Source of the DNA: Paenibacillus paeoniae
GTDB taxonomy: Bacteria; Bacillota; Bacilli; Paenibacillales; Paenibacillaceae
Assembly (NCBI RefSeq): GCF_003388735.1
Contig: NZ_QUBQ01000004.1
Span: 62,001-126,000 of the forward strand
Length of the DNA: 64,000 nucleotides
Reading direction: 5' to 3'
Within the stretch, counting starts at the first letter, position 1. The number at the start of each line of letters is the position of its first letter. The notes beneath the pieces are model-generated. The model did not search any database. It was not told where the DNA came from and saw only the letters and a program-made list of their open reading frames with translations. Of the stretch, positions 8,295-15,875 are shown in pieces. The translations under genes were made by a program, and so were the position numbers.

Positions 8295-9146
8295 TCAGGC
8301 TCTGCTCTTGCGGGTCTTGGGACTGGGCACTACGCTGTTGTCTGGTGCAGGCGCCACCGGATATAACTTTGCGAGCAGGAAGGACTGTCCGATCATAAAC
8401 AATCCTCCCGTTACCCAATAAAGCGATATGGCCGCCGGAGCCCACAGAGCAAAAACTCCCATTAGCACCGGAGAGAGATAGCCCATGAACGCCAGCTGTT
8501 TGTTCGCCGTGTTGTCTACCCCTCTCTGAGATACCTTAAATTGCAGGAAATAGACAAATGCCGCAATGAGAGGCAGCAGCAGATCCGGCTCTCCCAGCTT
8601 GAACCAAAGGAAGGCATGCGTAGACATCTCCGGTGTCATCCGGATAGCCGAATACAGTCCCGTCAATATCGGGAGTTGAATAAGCATCGGCAGGCAGCCA
8701 ATCGCAAGCGGATTGACGTTGTGCTTCTGATAAAGCTCCATCGTCTCCTGCTGCTTCTTCGCAAGCGTATCCTGGTCCTTTTTGTCCTTATATTTCGCCT
8801 CCAAGACCTTTAGCTCGGGCTGAAGCGCAGCCATCTTCACCTTCATGCTTTGCTGCGACTTGTACTGCCTCAACATCAGAGGGAACAGGACAAGTCGGAT
8901 GAGGATCGTAATAGCCATAATCGCGAGACCGTAATTATCGCCCAACGCTCCCGCTATTCCGCTGATCAACTCCGATAAAGGGTAAATGACATAATGATTG
9001 AATACGCCCGGCGTATCCTCAGTGATCGTTCCAGTTGCCGAGCCGCAGCCAGGCAAAATAACAAGCAGTGCCAGCACGGCCAGCACTAATGTGTACTTTC
9101 TTATCCGGCTGTTCCGGGAAGAAAGGAATGATGAATTGTTGGACAT
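8295..9146 (-). CDS. yidC: YidC/OxaA/SpoIIIJ-family membrane protein insertase (lipoprotein form)
   Basis: A 283-residue inserter of membrane proteins, acting with or without SecYEG. It has a lipoprotein signal (LLVILPGC, lipidated Cys about residue 34) and five membrane helices, as usual for Gram-positive YidC. The conserved hydrophilic-groove Arg lies in the first core helix (ITILIRLVLFPLMLRQYKSQ) and is followed by the charged cytoplasmic loop. The start at 9146 follows GAGGAGGGG; an upstream in-frame Met is inferior. The ribosome binding site lies in the 3' arm of a perfect 13-bp stem. An upstream ORF overlaps the gene start, as for B. subtilis yidC2 (yqjG), which is induced when insertase activity drops. 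This gene is therefore probably the regulated paralogue. Confidence 0.93.
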   Translation of the reverse strand: MSNNSSFLSSRNSRIRKYTLVLAVLALLVILPGCGSATGTITEDTPGVFNHYVIYPLSELISGIAGALGDNYGLAIMAITILIRLVLFPLMLRQYKSQQSMKVKMAALQPELKVLEAKYKDKKDQDTLAKKQQETMELYQKHNVNPLAIGCLPMLIQLPILTGLYSAIRMTPEMSTHAFLWFKLGEPDLLLPLIAAFVYFLQFKVSQRGVDNTANKQLAFMGYLSPVLMGVFALWAPAAISLYWVTGGLFMIGQSFLLAKLYPVAPAPDNSVVPSPKTRKSRA

Positions 9147-9439
9147 ATAGCCCCTCCTCGTTGATTGGATGTTGCGCGAATCAACGAGGAGCTGCACTCT
9201 GGATCATCTTCTTCCGGCGCGTCTTTGCGTTTCACATGCCGGACCAGCCGCTTCCGCACCACTGCGGCAATTGCCACGGTATGCCTTTCTGTAGCCATAA
9301 GCATGCTGCTTTCATCATCGCTATGGAGAATGAATGCGGCTTCGGTATGCGCATGGACGGAATACAAGCCGGCTACCGCGCATATCCAACCGATCGTTAA
9401 TAAATACGGCAGCCAATCATGGAGTTCCAACTCGAACAT
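9101..9439 (-). CDS. MifM-like leader peptide (candidate translation-arrest sensor for yidC)
   Basis: A 112-codon ORF with a good GGGAGG ribosome binding site, directly upstream of and overlapping yidC by 46 nt in another frame. It has one membrane segment (about residues 9-30, WLPYLLTIGWICAVAGLYS). A basic stretch VVRKRLVRHVKRK follows at residues 60-72, and an acidic tract PEEDDPEC then SSSLI at 75-87. B. subtilis MifM has the same layout: one membrane segment, a basic arrest region and an acidic DEED tract followed by small residues. MifM stalls the ribosome to open the yidC2 ribosome binding site when insertase is limiting. Here the acidic codons (9216-9194) lie just 5' of the stem at 9154-9191. 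A ribosome paused there would cover the 5' arm. Residues beyond about 88 may be rarely made. Arrest is inferred. Confidence 0.7.
   Translation of the reverse strand: MFELELHDWLPYLLTIGWICAVAGLYSVHAHTEAAFILHSDDESSMLMATERHTVAIAAVVRKRLVRHVKRKDAPEEDDPECSSSLIRATSNQRGGAICPTIHHSFLPGTAG
9154..9191 (-). promoter_or_regulatory. stem-loop sequestering the yidC ribosome binding site
   Basis: CTCCTCGTTGATT pairs perfectly with AATCAACGAGGAG (13 bp, 12-nt loop) on the minus strand. The 3' arm contains GAGGAG of the yidC ribosome binding site, 8-10 nt before the ATG. The 5' arm is inside the leader ORF around codons 83-87. Translation of yidC should need this stem opened. Confidence 0.8.
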
Positions 9440-9477
9440 TTCATTTCCTCCCTTCTCCGAAATACGAATCGTTTTTC

Positions 9478-9506
9478 ATTATACGAATGCTAACTGGTTA
9501 TAGTAA
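9478..9506 (-). promoter_or_regulatory. probable promoter of the leader-yidC transcript
   Basis: A perfect TATAAT (9478-9483, minus strand) has a weak TTACTA 17 nt upstream. It lies about 40 nt before the leader ORF and within the divergent region shared with the amino-acid transporter gene. Confidence 0.5.
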
Positions 9507-9536
9507 CAGTAATTCACAATGATTGGGAGAGGAACC

Positions 9537-11045
9537 ATGCGACGAACAACCTTAATGCGAATGATCTATCTCTTTCTTATTATCTTCGTCGCTGTTGGCG
9601 CGCTATGGCCAGGCCTTCCCGAAGATGCTCGTCCAGAGCACCATCGTTATGCATCGACAGCTGATGCGCCTTCAGCCCTTAGTGTCGGTGAGAAAGGTAC
9701 AATCGTGCTGGGCACATCGCCCGACTATCCGCCCTATGAGAATGTAGATGCCAAGAACAACGGTGACATTGTGGGCATGGACATGGATATCGCCAAGTTT
9801 ATTGCGGCACAGCTGGGTTATAAGCTGGAGATCGCCGCGATGGACTTCAATGGGCTGATCGCCGCCTTGCAGACAGGGCGCGTCGACTTCGTCATGTCCG
9901 CGATGTCAGTCACCGAAGAACGCAAGAGGAACGTCGATTTCTCTTCTACCTATTATGTAGCGCGGAACACCATTGTGTCCAGAAAGAAAGAGCCCTATGA
10001 GTCAAGTGAATCACTGGGAGGAAAAATCGTCGGCACCCAGCTTGGTTCAACACAGGATCTCTATGCCCAGACGCTGGATGGGATTCAGCTAAAGAAGCTG
10101 AACCGGATACCGGATCTCATCCAGGAGCTGAAGACGGGACGCATTCAGGCAGCTATTGTAGAGGATGCCGTGGCGGTAGAGATGACTGCAGCGAATTCTG
10201 ATCTCTTGTTGAGCTTTCTTCCGCCCGGAAGCACGGAGAACGGGTATGCAATCGCATTCCCCAAAGGGTCTGCGTTAGTTGAACCCTTTAATGACGTCCT
10301 GAAAGAGATGAAGGAGAGCGGAAGGATCGACGCAATCATAGACAAATGGTTTGCTTCCGAACGAGAACCTCAAGCAAGTAACGTGCTCAATCTGAATTTT
10401 GGCATACTAAAGGGATACATTCCGTACATGTTGAAGGGCGTCTACGTGACGCTGCTCTTCACACTCGTATCCGCTGCATTTGGCTTCCTATGGGGCACCA
10501 TCCTGTCCCTATTCAAAATATCCGGCATCAAGCCGCTGGAATGGTTCGCAACCGCCTATACCTCCGTTTTGCGCGGAACGCCGCTGCTCCTCCAGCTTTT
10601 CCTGATCTATTACGCAACACCGCAATTGTTTCAGTATGACATATCGCCGTTAATGGCAGCGGGACTGGCATTCGGCCTCAACTCGGCAGCCTATCTCTCG
10701 GAGACGATTCGCGGCGGCATTATGGCTGTCGACAAGGGACAGCGGGAAGCCGCCCTGTCTCTCGGCATCCCGTATCGGATGATGATGATCAGCATCATCC
10801 TGCCGCAAGCCGTGCGGACTATCCTTCCCGCACTTGTGAACGAATGTGTCGCCTTGCTGAAAGAATCGTCGCTTGTTTCCGTCATTGGCGTGCAGGACAT
10901 TATGCGCAGAGCCAATGTTGTACAAGCAACGGAATTTCGAGCACTGGAAGCACTCCTCTTCGCCGGAGTTATCTATTATGTCCTTGTGCTAGTGCTTACG
11001 TCGCTTGCCCATCTGCTGGAAAGGAGGCTCCGCCGCAGTGATTAA
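9537..11045 (+). CDS. amino-acid ABC importer, fused substrate-binding and permease protein
   Basis: A 502-residue fusion. After a signal-anchor helix (residues 5-22) comes a type-3 periplasmic-binding domain (about 50-270) with GTSPDYPPYENVD near its start and VGMDMDIAKFIAAQLGYK typical of polar amino-acid receptors. A HisM/GlnP-type permease domain follows (about 285-495), with the EAA loop read as GQREAALSLGIPYRMMM. Such fusions form homodimeric importers with two tethered binding domains, as in GlnP. Start 9537 is chosen because GGGAGAGG lies 4-5 nt upstream. The ATPase gene overlaps its end, so the two are co-translated. The exact amino acid (Gln, Arg, His or similar) is not determinable. 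Confidence 0.93.
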   Translation: MRRTTLMRMIYLFLIIFVAVGALWPGLPEDARPEHHRYASTADAPSALSVGEKGTIVLGTSPDYPPYENVDAKNNGDIVGMDMDIAKFIAAQLGYKLEIAAMDFNGLIAALQTGRVDFVMSAMSVTEERKRNVDFSSTYYVARNTIVSRKKEPYESSESLGGKIVGTQLGSTQDLYAQTLDGIQLKKLNRIPDLIQELKTGRIQAAIVEDAVAVEMTAANSDLLLSFLPPGSTENGYAIAFPKGSALVEPFNDVLKEMKESGRIDAIIDKWFASEREPQASNVLNLNFGILKGYIPYMLKGVYVTLLFTLVSAAFGFLWGTILSLFKISGIKPLEWFATAYTSVLRGTPLLLQLFLIYYATPQLFQYDISPLMAAGLAFGLNSAAYLSETIRGGIMAVDKGQREAALSLGIPYRMMMISIILPQAVRTILPALVNECVALLKESSLVSVIGVQDIMRRANVVQATEFRALEALLFAGVIYYVLVLVLTSLAHLLERRLRRSD

Positions 11046-11760
11046 CGTAACGGAACTGACCAAAACATTCGGTAAGCATCAGGTGCTGAAGGGAATCACG
11101 ACATCTGTTCGAAAAGGAGAAGTCGTGGCATTAATCGGTCCGTCCGGCTCCGGCAAGTCTACCTTCCTGCGCTGCCTGAATCTGCTGGAGACGCCCACCT
11201 CTGGCATTATAACCATTAATGATGCCGAGCTAACGAATCGACATACGAACATTGGCAAGGTGAGACAACGCATCGGCATGGTCTTCCAGCACTTTCACTT
11301 GTTCCCGCACATGACGGTGATGGAGAATATTACGTTCGCACCACGAAGGGTGAAGGGACAATCTGCATCAGCAGCAAGAGAGAAGGCAATCGCATTACTG
11401 GAACGCGTAGGCTTGGCCGACAAGGCAGACAGCTATCCCTCCCGACTGTCCGGCGGCCAGAAACAACGTGTCGCCATCGCTCGCAGCCTCGCTATGGAGC
11501 CGGATATTATGTTGTTCGACGAGCCGACCTCGGCATTGGACCCCGAGATGGTCAAGGAGGTGCTGGCCGTCATCCAAGGATTGGCCAGCACGGGCATGAC
11601 TATGCTCATCGTTACGCATGAAATGAAGTTCGCCCGTGAAGCCGCCGATACGATCTACTTCATGGATGACGGCAGACTGATCGAGAAGACCCCTCCCGCC
11701 CAATTTTTCGACAACCCCCAAAGCGAGCGTGCCAAGCGATTTTTGGAGAAGGTGCTGTGA
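11038..11760 (+). CDS. amino-acid ABC importer ATPase (GlnQ type)
   Basis: A 240-residue ATPase with Walker A GPSGSGKST, Q-loop VFQHFHLFPHMTV, signature LSGGQKQR, Walker B IMLFDEPTSALD and the switch His in VTHEM, all typical of the polar amino-acid importer family (GlnQ/HisP). The GTG start at 11038 has AAGGAGG 10 nt upstream and overlaps the permease stop by 8 nt, implying translational coupling. It powers the preceding fused binding-protein/permease and completes a two-gene importer. Confidence 0.93.
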   Translation: MINVTELTKTFGKHQVLKGITTSVRKGEVVALIGPSGSGKSTFLRCLNLLETPTSGIITINDAELTNRHTNIGKVRQRIGMVFQHFHLFPHMTVMENITFAPRRVKGQSASAAREKAIALLERVGLADKADSYPSRLSGGQKQRVAIARSLAMEPDIMLFDEPTSALDPEMVKEVLAVIQGLASTGMTMLIVTHEMKFAREAADTIYFMDDGRLIEKTPPAQFFDNPQSERAKRFLEKVL

Positions 11761-11779
11761 GCGAAGGAACTGTATGATT

Positions 11780-11825
11780 CAAAGAACCTTGTCAGGATTC
11801 CCCGGCAAGGTTCTTTGAGCTTTAT
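11780..11825. terminator. terminator between the amino-acid ABC operon and serS
   Basis: CAAAGAACCTTG and CAAGGTTCTTTG form a 12-bp stem with a 14-nt loop, followed on the plus strand by AGCTTTATT. It lies between convergent genes. The U-tract is imperfect. Confidence 0.6.
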
Positions 11826-11832
11826 TGAGCTA

Positions 11833-13137
11833 TCAAACATGCTCTCGCGGACGCTCTTCAGGAGAACGAAGCTCGGTCAGCCCGTTCATATAAGGTCTGA
11901 GAGCCAGCGGTATGTGAATCGATCCGTCCTCCCGCTGATGATTCTCCAGCAGCGGGATCAGGATGCGTGGACTGGCCACCGCCGTATTATTCAGCGTATG
12001 GCAATAGCGAAGCGCACCTTGCTCATCCCGATAGCGAATGTTGGCGCGGCGTGCCTGGAAGTCGTGCAGGTTGGACGACGAATGCGTCTCTCCGTACGCG
12101 TCGCGGCTCGGCATCCATGTCTCCAGATCATATTGCTTATACGTCTTCTGCGACATATCCCCGGTACAAACAGCCATCTGTCGGTACGGCAGCTCGAGCT
12201 TCTGCAGCAGCATCTCCGCATTAGCGGTAATCTCCTGCAGCATCGTATTCGACAGAGCTGGATCAGCCTTGCAGATGACGACCTGTTCCACTTTGGCGAA
12301 TTGATGAACGCGATAGAGTCCTCGTACATCCCTGCCTGCCGAGCCGACTTCGCTGCGGAAGCACATCGAAGCTGCCGCTAGCCGAATCGGCGCCTCAACC
12401 TCTACTACCTCACCGGCATAATACATAATCAGGGGCACTTCCGATGTGCCTGCCAGATAACCATCAACCTCGTTCAACTTGTAAGCCTGATCACGGCCAA
12501 GCGGGAAGTAACCCGTGTGCTGCATCGCTTCTTCCTTCACCATCAGCGGCACATCAAGCAGCAAGAAATCCTGTTCCAGCAGCATATCCAGCGCGAGCTG
12601 CTGAACGGCCCGATGAAGCTGCGCTCCCGCACCCTTCAAATAGTAATGACGGCTGCCGCCCGTCTTCACGCCTCTCGGCACGTCGATCAAGCCATGCAGT
12701 TCTCCCAGCTCAATATGGTCCCTTGGCTGGAATGGAAATATCGGAGTCTCGCCAACCCGCTTCACTTCTACATTGTCTTCATCCGAGCGGCCTACAGGCG
12801 AATCGGGCGAAACGACGTTAGGAACAAGCTCATACAACACGCCGAATCGCTCTTCCGCCGCTCTAAGCTCTGTCTCCAACTCCGCTAGCCGGGCATTCAC
12901 AGTTTTCGTCTCCAACCGACTCGCTTCAGCCTGCTCTCGCCGCTTTTCTTGCATAAGCCGGCCCACTTCGGCCGATAGACGATTGCGTCGCTCTCGCAGC
13001 ACATCCGTCTCCCGCTTCAGCCTGCGACGCTCCTCATCTTCAATCAGCAATTCGTCCACCGACAGCTCGATACCCTTATGCCTTACGGTCACCCTTACCT
13101 CTTCCGCATGTTCTCTAATCCACTTCATGTCCAACAT
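11833..13137 (-). CDS. serS: seryl-tRNA synthetase
   Basis: A 434-residue class II synthetase that charges tRNA-Ser. The N-terminal two-helix coiled-coil arm is evident (residues 25-105, Arg/Glu/Lys-rich). The class II motifs follow: TSEVPLIMYYAGEV, motif 2 FRSEVGSAGRDVRGLYRVHQF, and a C-terminal region AVASPRILIPLLENHQ with NGLTELRSPE near the end. The start at MLDMKW is chosen because GGAGCG lies 8-9 nt upstream; a longer in-frame reading enters the T-box leader. It is a single-gene unit controlled by an upstream T-box. The protein is somewhat divergent but all active-site motifs are present. Confidence 0.96.
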   Translation of the reverse strand: MLDMKWIREHAEEVRVTVRHKGIELSVDELLIEDEERRRLKRETDVLRERRNRLSAEVGRLMQEKRREQAEASRLETKTVNARLAELETELRAAEERFGVLYELVPNVVSPDSPVGRSDEDNVEVKRVGETPIFPFQPRDHIELGELHGLIDVPRGVKTGGSRHYYLKGAGAQLHRAVQQLALDMLLEQDFLLLDVPLMVKEEAMQHTGYFPLGRDQAYKLNEVDGYLAGTSEVPLIMYYAGEVVEVEAPIRLAAASMCFRSEVGSAGRDVRGLYRVHQFAKVEQVVICKADPALSNTMLQEITANAEMLLQKLELPYRQMAVCTGDMSQKTYKQYDLETWMPSRDAYGETHSSSNLHDFQARRANIRYRDEQGALRYCHTLNNTAVASPRILIPLLENHQREDGSIHIPLALRPYMNGLTELRSPEERPREHV

Positions 13138-13164
13138 GACACCGCGCTCCTTTTCGCATAGAAA

Positions 13165-13375
13165 TACAAAAAGCGCCCTCATCCCAATGGGACGAGGAGC
13201 GCTTATCTCGCGGTGCCACCCAAATTAACCGGACCAGGCAGAGGGTCCGATTCTCTTTGTTCCGCGGTAACGGGCGGATTCCGGCAAACTTAGGGGGATG
13301 ATGAATGTCATGCTTCCCCTTGACGAGTACGCCTCCGAGTTGGATTCTCTTCAATGGCATAGTGTCCGTATCGTT
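13165..13375 (-). promoter_or_regulatory. T-box riboswitch of serS
   Basis: The minus-strand leader contains the T-box core TGGGTGGCACCGCGAG (about 13208-13223). Immediately after it comes a terminator, AGCGCTCCTCGTCCC paired with GGGATGAGGGCGCT and TTTTT (13167-13203). The antiterminator would form by pairing of the T-box with the 5' terminator arm when uncharged tRNA-Ser binds. Stem I lies further upstream; I could not assign the Ser specifier codon with certainty. Confidence 0.9.
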
Positions 13376-13382
13376 TTTTTGT

Positions 13383-13411
13383 ATTATAAATAGGATTGCC
13401 TCGTAATGCAA
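13383..13411 (-). promoter_or_regulatory. serS promoter
   Basis: TTGCAT (13406-13411) and TATAAT (13383-13388) with 17-nt spacing on the minus strand, just upstream of the T-box leader. Confidence 0.7.
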
Positions 13412-13430
13412 GCCCTATTCGCTCTCAAGA

Positions 13431-13964
13431 TTAAGCTTGTTGCAAAGCTTCAATCTCCAGCGTAATTTTCACTTCATCGCCAATCATCACGCCGCCTGTT
13501 TCCAGAGCCGCATTGTAAGTCAGGCCGTAGTCGCTGCGCTTGATTGCGCCTGTCGCGCTGAAGCCCGCTTTGGTGTTGCCCCATGGATCACGGCTCGTTC
13601 CTTCGAACGTCACATCGAATGATTCGGAACGCGTAACACCGTGCAAGCTTACGTCTCCGGATACGATATATTCACCTTCACCCTTTTTCGAGATGGCTGT
13701 CGCTTTGAAGCTCAGCGCAGGAAACTGCTCCGTATCGAAGAAGTCAGCAGATTTCAAATGCGCATCCCGATCACCATTGCGCGTATCAACGCTGCTCAGC
13801 TCAATGGTGAAGGCAATGTCTGCGGAGGTCAAATCATTAGGATCAGCAGCGATGCTGGCATCGAATGTATGGAACGTGCCCTTTACCTTGGCGATCATCA
13901 AGTGTCTCACAGAAAATCCTACCTCGCTGTGCGAAGCATCTACAACCCATTGCGCTTTTGTCAT
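13431..13964 (-). CDS. YceI-family lipocalin-like protein
   Basis: A 177-residue YceI-domain protein spanning nearly the whole chain. It opens with WVVDASHSEVGFSVRHLMIAKVKGTF and contains NGDRDAHLKSADFFDTEQFPALSF, SGDVSLHGVTR and a GDEVKITLEIE end, all hallmarks of the family. YceI folds as a lipocalin-like barrel that binds isoprenoid chains. No signal peptide is visible, so it is probably cytoplasmic, as in other Bacillota. The start follows GGAGG by 9 nt. It is upstream of serS on the same strand, but serS has its own promoter. The physiological role is unknown. Confidence 0.93.
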   Translation of the reverse strand: MTKAQWVVDASHSEVGFSVRHLMIAKVKGTFHTFDASIAADPNDLTSADIAFTIELSSVDTRNGDRDAHLKSADFFDTEQFPALSFKATAISKKGEGEYIVSGDVSLHGVTRSESFDVTFEGTSRDPWGNTKAGFSATGAIKRSDYGLTYNAALETGGVMIGDEVKITLEIEALQQA

Positions 13965-14089
13965 TGGTATAACCTCCATATGTGATTTTATTTACTAACA
14001 TTTAATAATTAACTAACTTATGATTATGAGGTTATCTTAAAACAAAGATATAATCCTGTCAACTCTTTTTTCATTGTTGGCTGTTCAAC

Positions 14090-14133
14090 TAAAAAAAGCT
14101 GCCCCGATCGCTGCAAGGCGACAAGGACAGCTT
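14090..14133 (-). terminator. terminator after the acidic small-protein gene
   Basis: AAGCTGTCC and GGGGCAGCTT pair on the minus strand around a long loop, followed by TTTTTTT. It ends the acidic protein's transcript ahead of the YceI promoter region. Confidence 0.75.
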
Positions 14134-14159
14134 CCATTCTATTTGTAAATAATAAAAAA

Positions 14160-14393
14160 TTATTCCGCTTCTTCTTGGGATACTTCCTCGGCTTCGGCTT
14201 CTTCTTCCACCGATGCAGCCGCCTCTTCCAATTCTTCTTCCAGTTCCACTTCCACCGCTTCCACGGCTTCTGCTTCTACTGATTCCTCGGCTTCAGCCTC
14301 TTCTGCCGCTTCTTCTGCAGCAGGGGCATCTTCAGAAATCAATTCCACGACTTCTTCAGCGCTCTCTTGAACAATTTCTTGCTCTTGGCTCAT
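14160..14393 (-). CDS. extremely acidic Glu/Ala/Val-rich small protein (unknown)
   Basis: A 77-residue protein of which about 33 residues are Glu; the remainder is mostly Ala, Val and Ser. There is no Lys or Arg, and no aromatic residue or cysteine. The estimated pI is very low and the chain is probably disordered or a charged helix. The ATG has GGGAGG 8 nt upstream, and a strong terminator follows the stop. Both support a real gene despite the low complexity. No family is recognised. The mirrored Leu/Pro-rich ORF on the other strand is a shadow. Confidence 0.7.
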   Translation of the reverse strand: MSQEQEIVQESAEEVVELISEDAPAAEEAAEEAEAEESVEAEAVEAVEVELEEELEEAAASVEEEAEAEEVSQEEAE

Positions 14394-14772
14394 ATCTCTC
14401 ACCTCCCTACCATTTTGTACCTTAATTGTAGCGTTTTCATAGGTACTGGGATAGAGGTGTAAAATGTCGTTTCATAGGAAGTTTTTCCGCTTTTCCATGC
14501 GGTTTTTGCCGCTTGTCCGCCTCCCCCGTCTGAGGTCTAGGTAAAGGATGAGACTCACGCAGGTTCCAAGCAAATCGCTCAAGGGATACGATATTAACGA
14601 AAGCAATTGAACAGGAGGATTATTTGCAGGCCAGCGCTGTATGATACAATTAATGGAATTATATTCCTTAAGACGGCGTAATGACGCATAATCATCCGAA
14701 ATAGGGCAGCTTAGCTTTGAACGGGCCCTCTTATCCTATATAATTATAATGAAGAACGGAGTGTTCATCAGT
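14394..14772 (+). other. intergenic region upstream of a membrane-protein gene
   Basis: No supported gene. TTTGCA (about 14622) and TACAAT (about 14644) spaced 16 nt could be a plus-strand promoter, and a short AGGGC/GCCCT hairpin lies near 14704-14732. Both are weak. Confidence 0.35.
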
Positions 14773-15276
14773 ATGAAAATCAAAACGATTGGCGGGGTTC
14801 TCCTGCTGCTGCTTGGCATTATTTTGCTTCTGAATCAAGGCGAGACCTTTGGTCCGGGCAAAATCTTTACGTACTTCTGGCCGTCCCTGTTCGTCATCCC
14901 GCTCGGATTGTTTTTCCACTGGCTGTATTTCAGCGTAACGGAACGCCGGGCCTCTGGACTGCTTATTCCAGGCGGCGTGCTGCTTACTGCAGGTTTTGTC
15001 TGCCAGATCGCCATGCTGTTCGGCAACTGGGCATACATGTGGCCGGGGTTCATTCTGGCGCCGGCAGTCGGGCTGTTCGAGTTCTACTGGTTCGGCAACC
15101 GCAACAAGTGGCTGCTTATCCCGATTAATATTTTGACCGTACTGTCGCTGCTATTCTTTATCGTCTTCTCCTTCAGCTCGCTCTTTGACGTGCTGCTGAC
15201 GAAACAACCGTACTTCGCCATCCTGCTTATTATCGGCGGTGCGGCCATTCTGACGCTGCGCAAGAAATCTGACTGA
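14773..15276 (+). CDS. small integral membrane protein, LiaI/LiaF-type transmembrane region
   Basis: A 167-residue hydrophobic protein with about five to six membrane helices. It starts IKTIGGVLLLLLGIILLLNQ, then KIFTYFWPSLFVIPLGLFF, which resembles the membrane region shared by LiaI/LiaF-like proteins and DUF5668 (glycine-rich first helix, then a YFWP turn). There is no soluble C-terminal LiaF domain. The start at 14773 has CGGAG 9-10 nt upstream; the Met eight codons earlier lacks a ribosome binding site. The next gene follows after 50 nt on the same strand and may be co-transcribed. The function is unknown; an envelope-stress role would be speculation. Confidence 0.65.
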   Translation: MKIKTIGGVLLLLLGIILLLNQGETFGPGKIFTYFWPSLFVIPLGLFFHWLYFSVTERRASGLLIPGGVLLTAGFVCQIAMLFGNWAYMWPGFILAPAVGLFEFYWFGNRNKWLLIPINILTVLSLLFFIVFSFSSLFDVLLTKQPYFAILLIIGGAAILTLRKKSD

Positions 15277-15326
15277 GAGACGGCACTGATAATAGCCCGA
15301 CCATCCAAGGAGGATTAACCTACATT

Positions 15327-15812
15327 ATGCTTAACTTTGATCAAAAGCTTGCTATTATCACGTCCTTTCCTGAGCTTCAGCGAAAGGACGTTTCGCTTGG
15401 GCGCGTAAACTTTCATTATGAAGAAAGTGTCCATGAGAAAAAAACCGTCGTCTACCACCTTCATCCGAACGGGAACGGTTTCGTCTTCGCCGGTCTGCTG
15501 GATGGCGTTGATGCCGACGCGAAAGGACTCGTCAACATTCGCGACTATGACGAGGAAGAGCTTAAACAATTGATTGCCCGTTCTATTGCCTCACTGTCTG
15601 CAACGGACACAGAGGAAGCCCAGCCAGCGGAGGAAGCTGGCTATCGCCCTTCACAAGCCGAATTCTGGCGCGGAGCCGGCGGCACCCGCCTCACGCTGCT
15701 ATTCCAGGACGATCTATGGTACGTCTATGCCGGCAAAGAGCTGGATATGGCATTCGAGACGTATGACGAAGCGACGCAGTATTTGGCAGATGAAGGGTTT
15801 CGACGCGAGTAG
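15327..15812 (+). CDS. conserved hypothetical protein, 161 residues
   Basis: I do not recognise a named family. The protein is soluble, with an N-terminal alpha/beta-looking half (FPELQRKDVSLGRVNFHYEE, then KTVVYHLHPNGNGFVFAGLL), an acidic linker at 95-110 and a C-terminal half beginning SQAEFWRGAGGTRLTLLFQ. There is no signal peptide, membrane segment or cysteine pair. AAGGAGG lies about 13 nt upstream of the ATG. It lies between a membrane protein and a sensor kinase on the same strand, and its stop is 63 nt before the kinase start, so co-transcription is possible. Confidence 0.7.
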   Translation: MLNFDQKLAIITSFPELQRKDVSLGRVNFHYEESVHEKKTVVYHLHPNGNGFVFAGLLDGVDADAKGLVNIRDYDEEELKQLIARSIASLSATDTEEAQPAEEAGYRPSQAEFWRGAGGTRLTLLFQDDLWYVYAGKELDMAFETYDEATQYLADEGFRRE

Positions 15813-15875
15813 ACAGGAATTTGCCCTCCCGTTGTCTAATTGTATGAAGACAACTAGATTTCGGGAGGAACATCC

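Noticed and set aside
13115..13411. 98-codon frame upstream of serS
   Set aside because: It lies inside the T-box leader and its terminator; the sequence is explained by RNA structure.
14213..14425. Leu/Pro-rich frame opposite the acidic protein
   Set aside because: The minus-strand acidic ORF has the ribosome binding site and terminator; this frame has neither.
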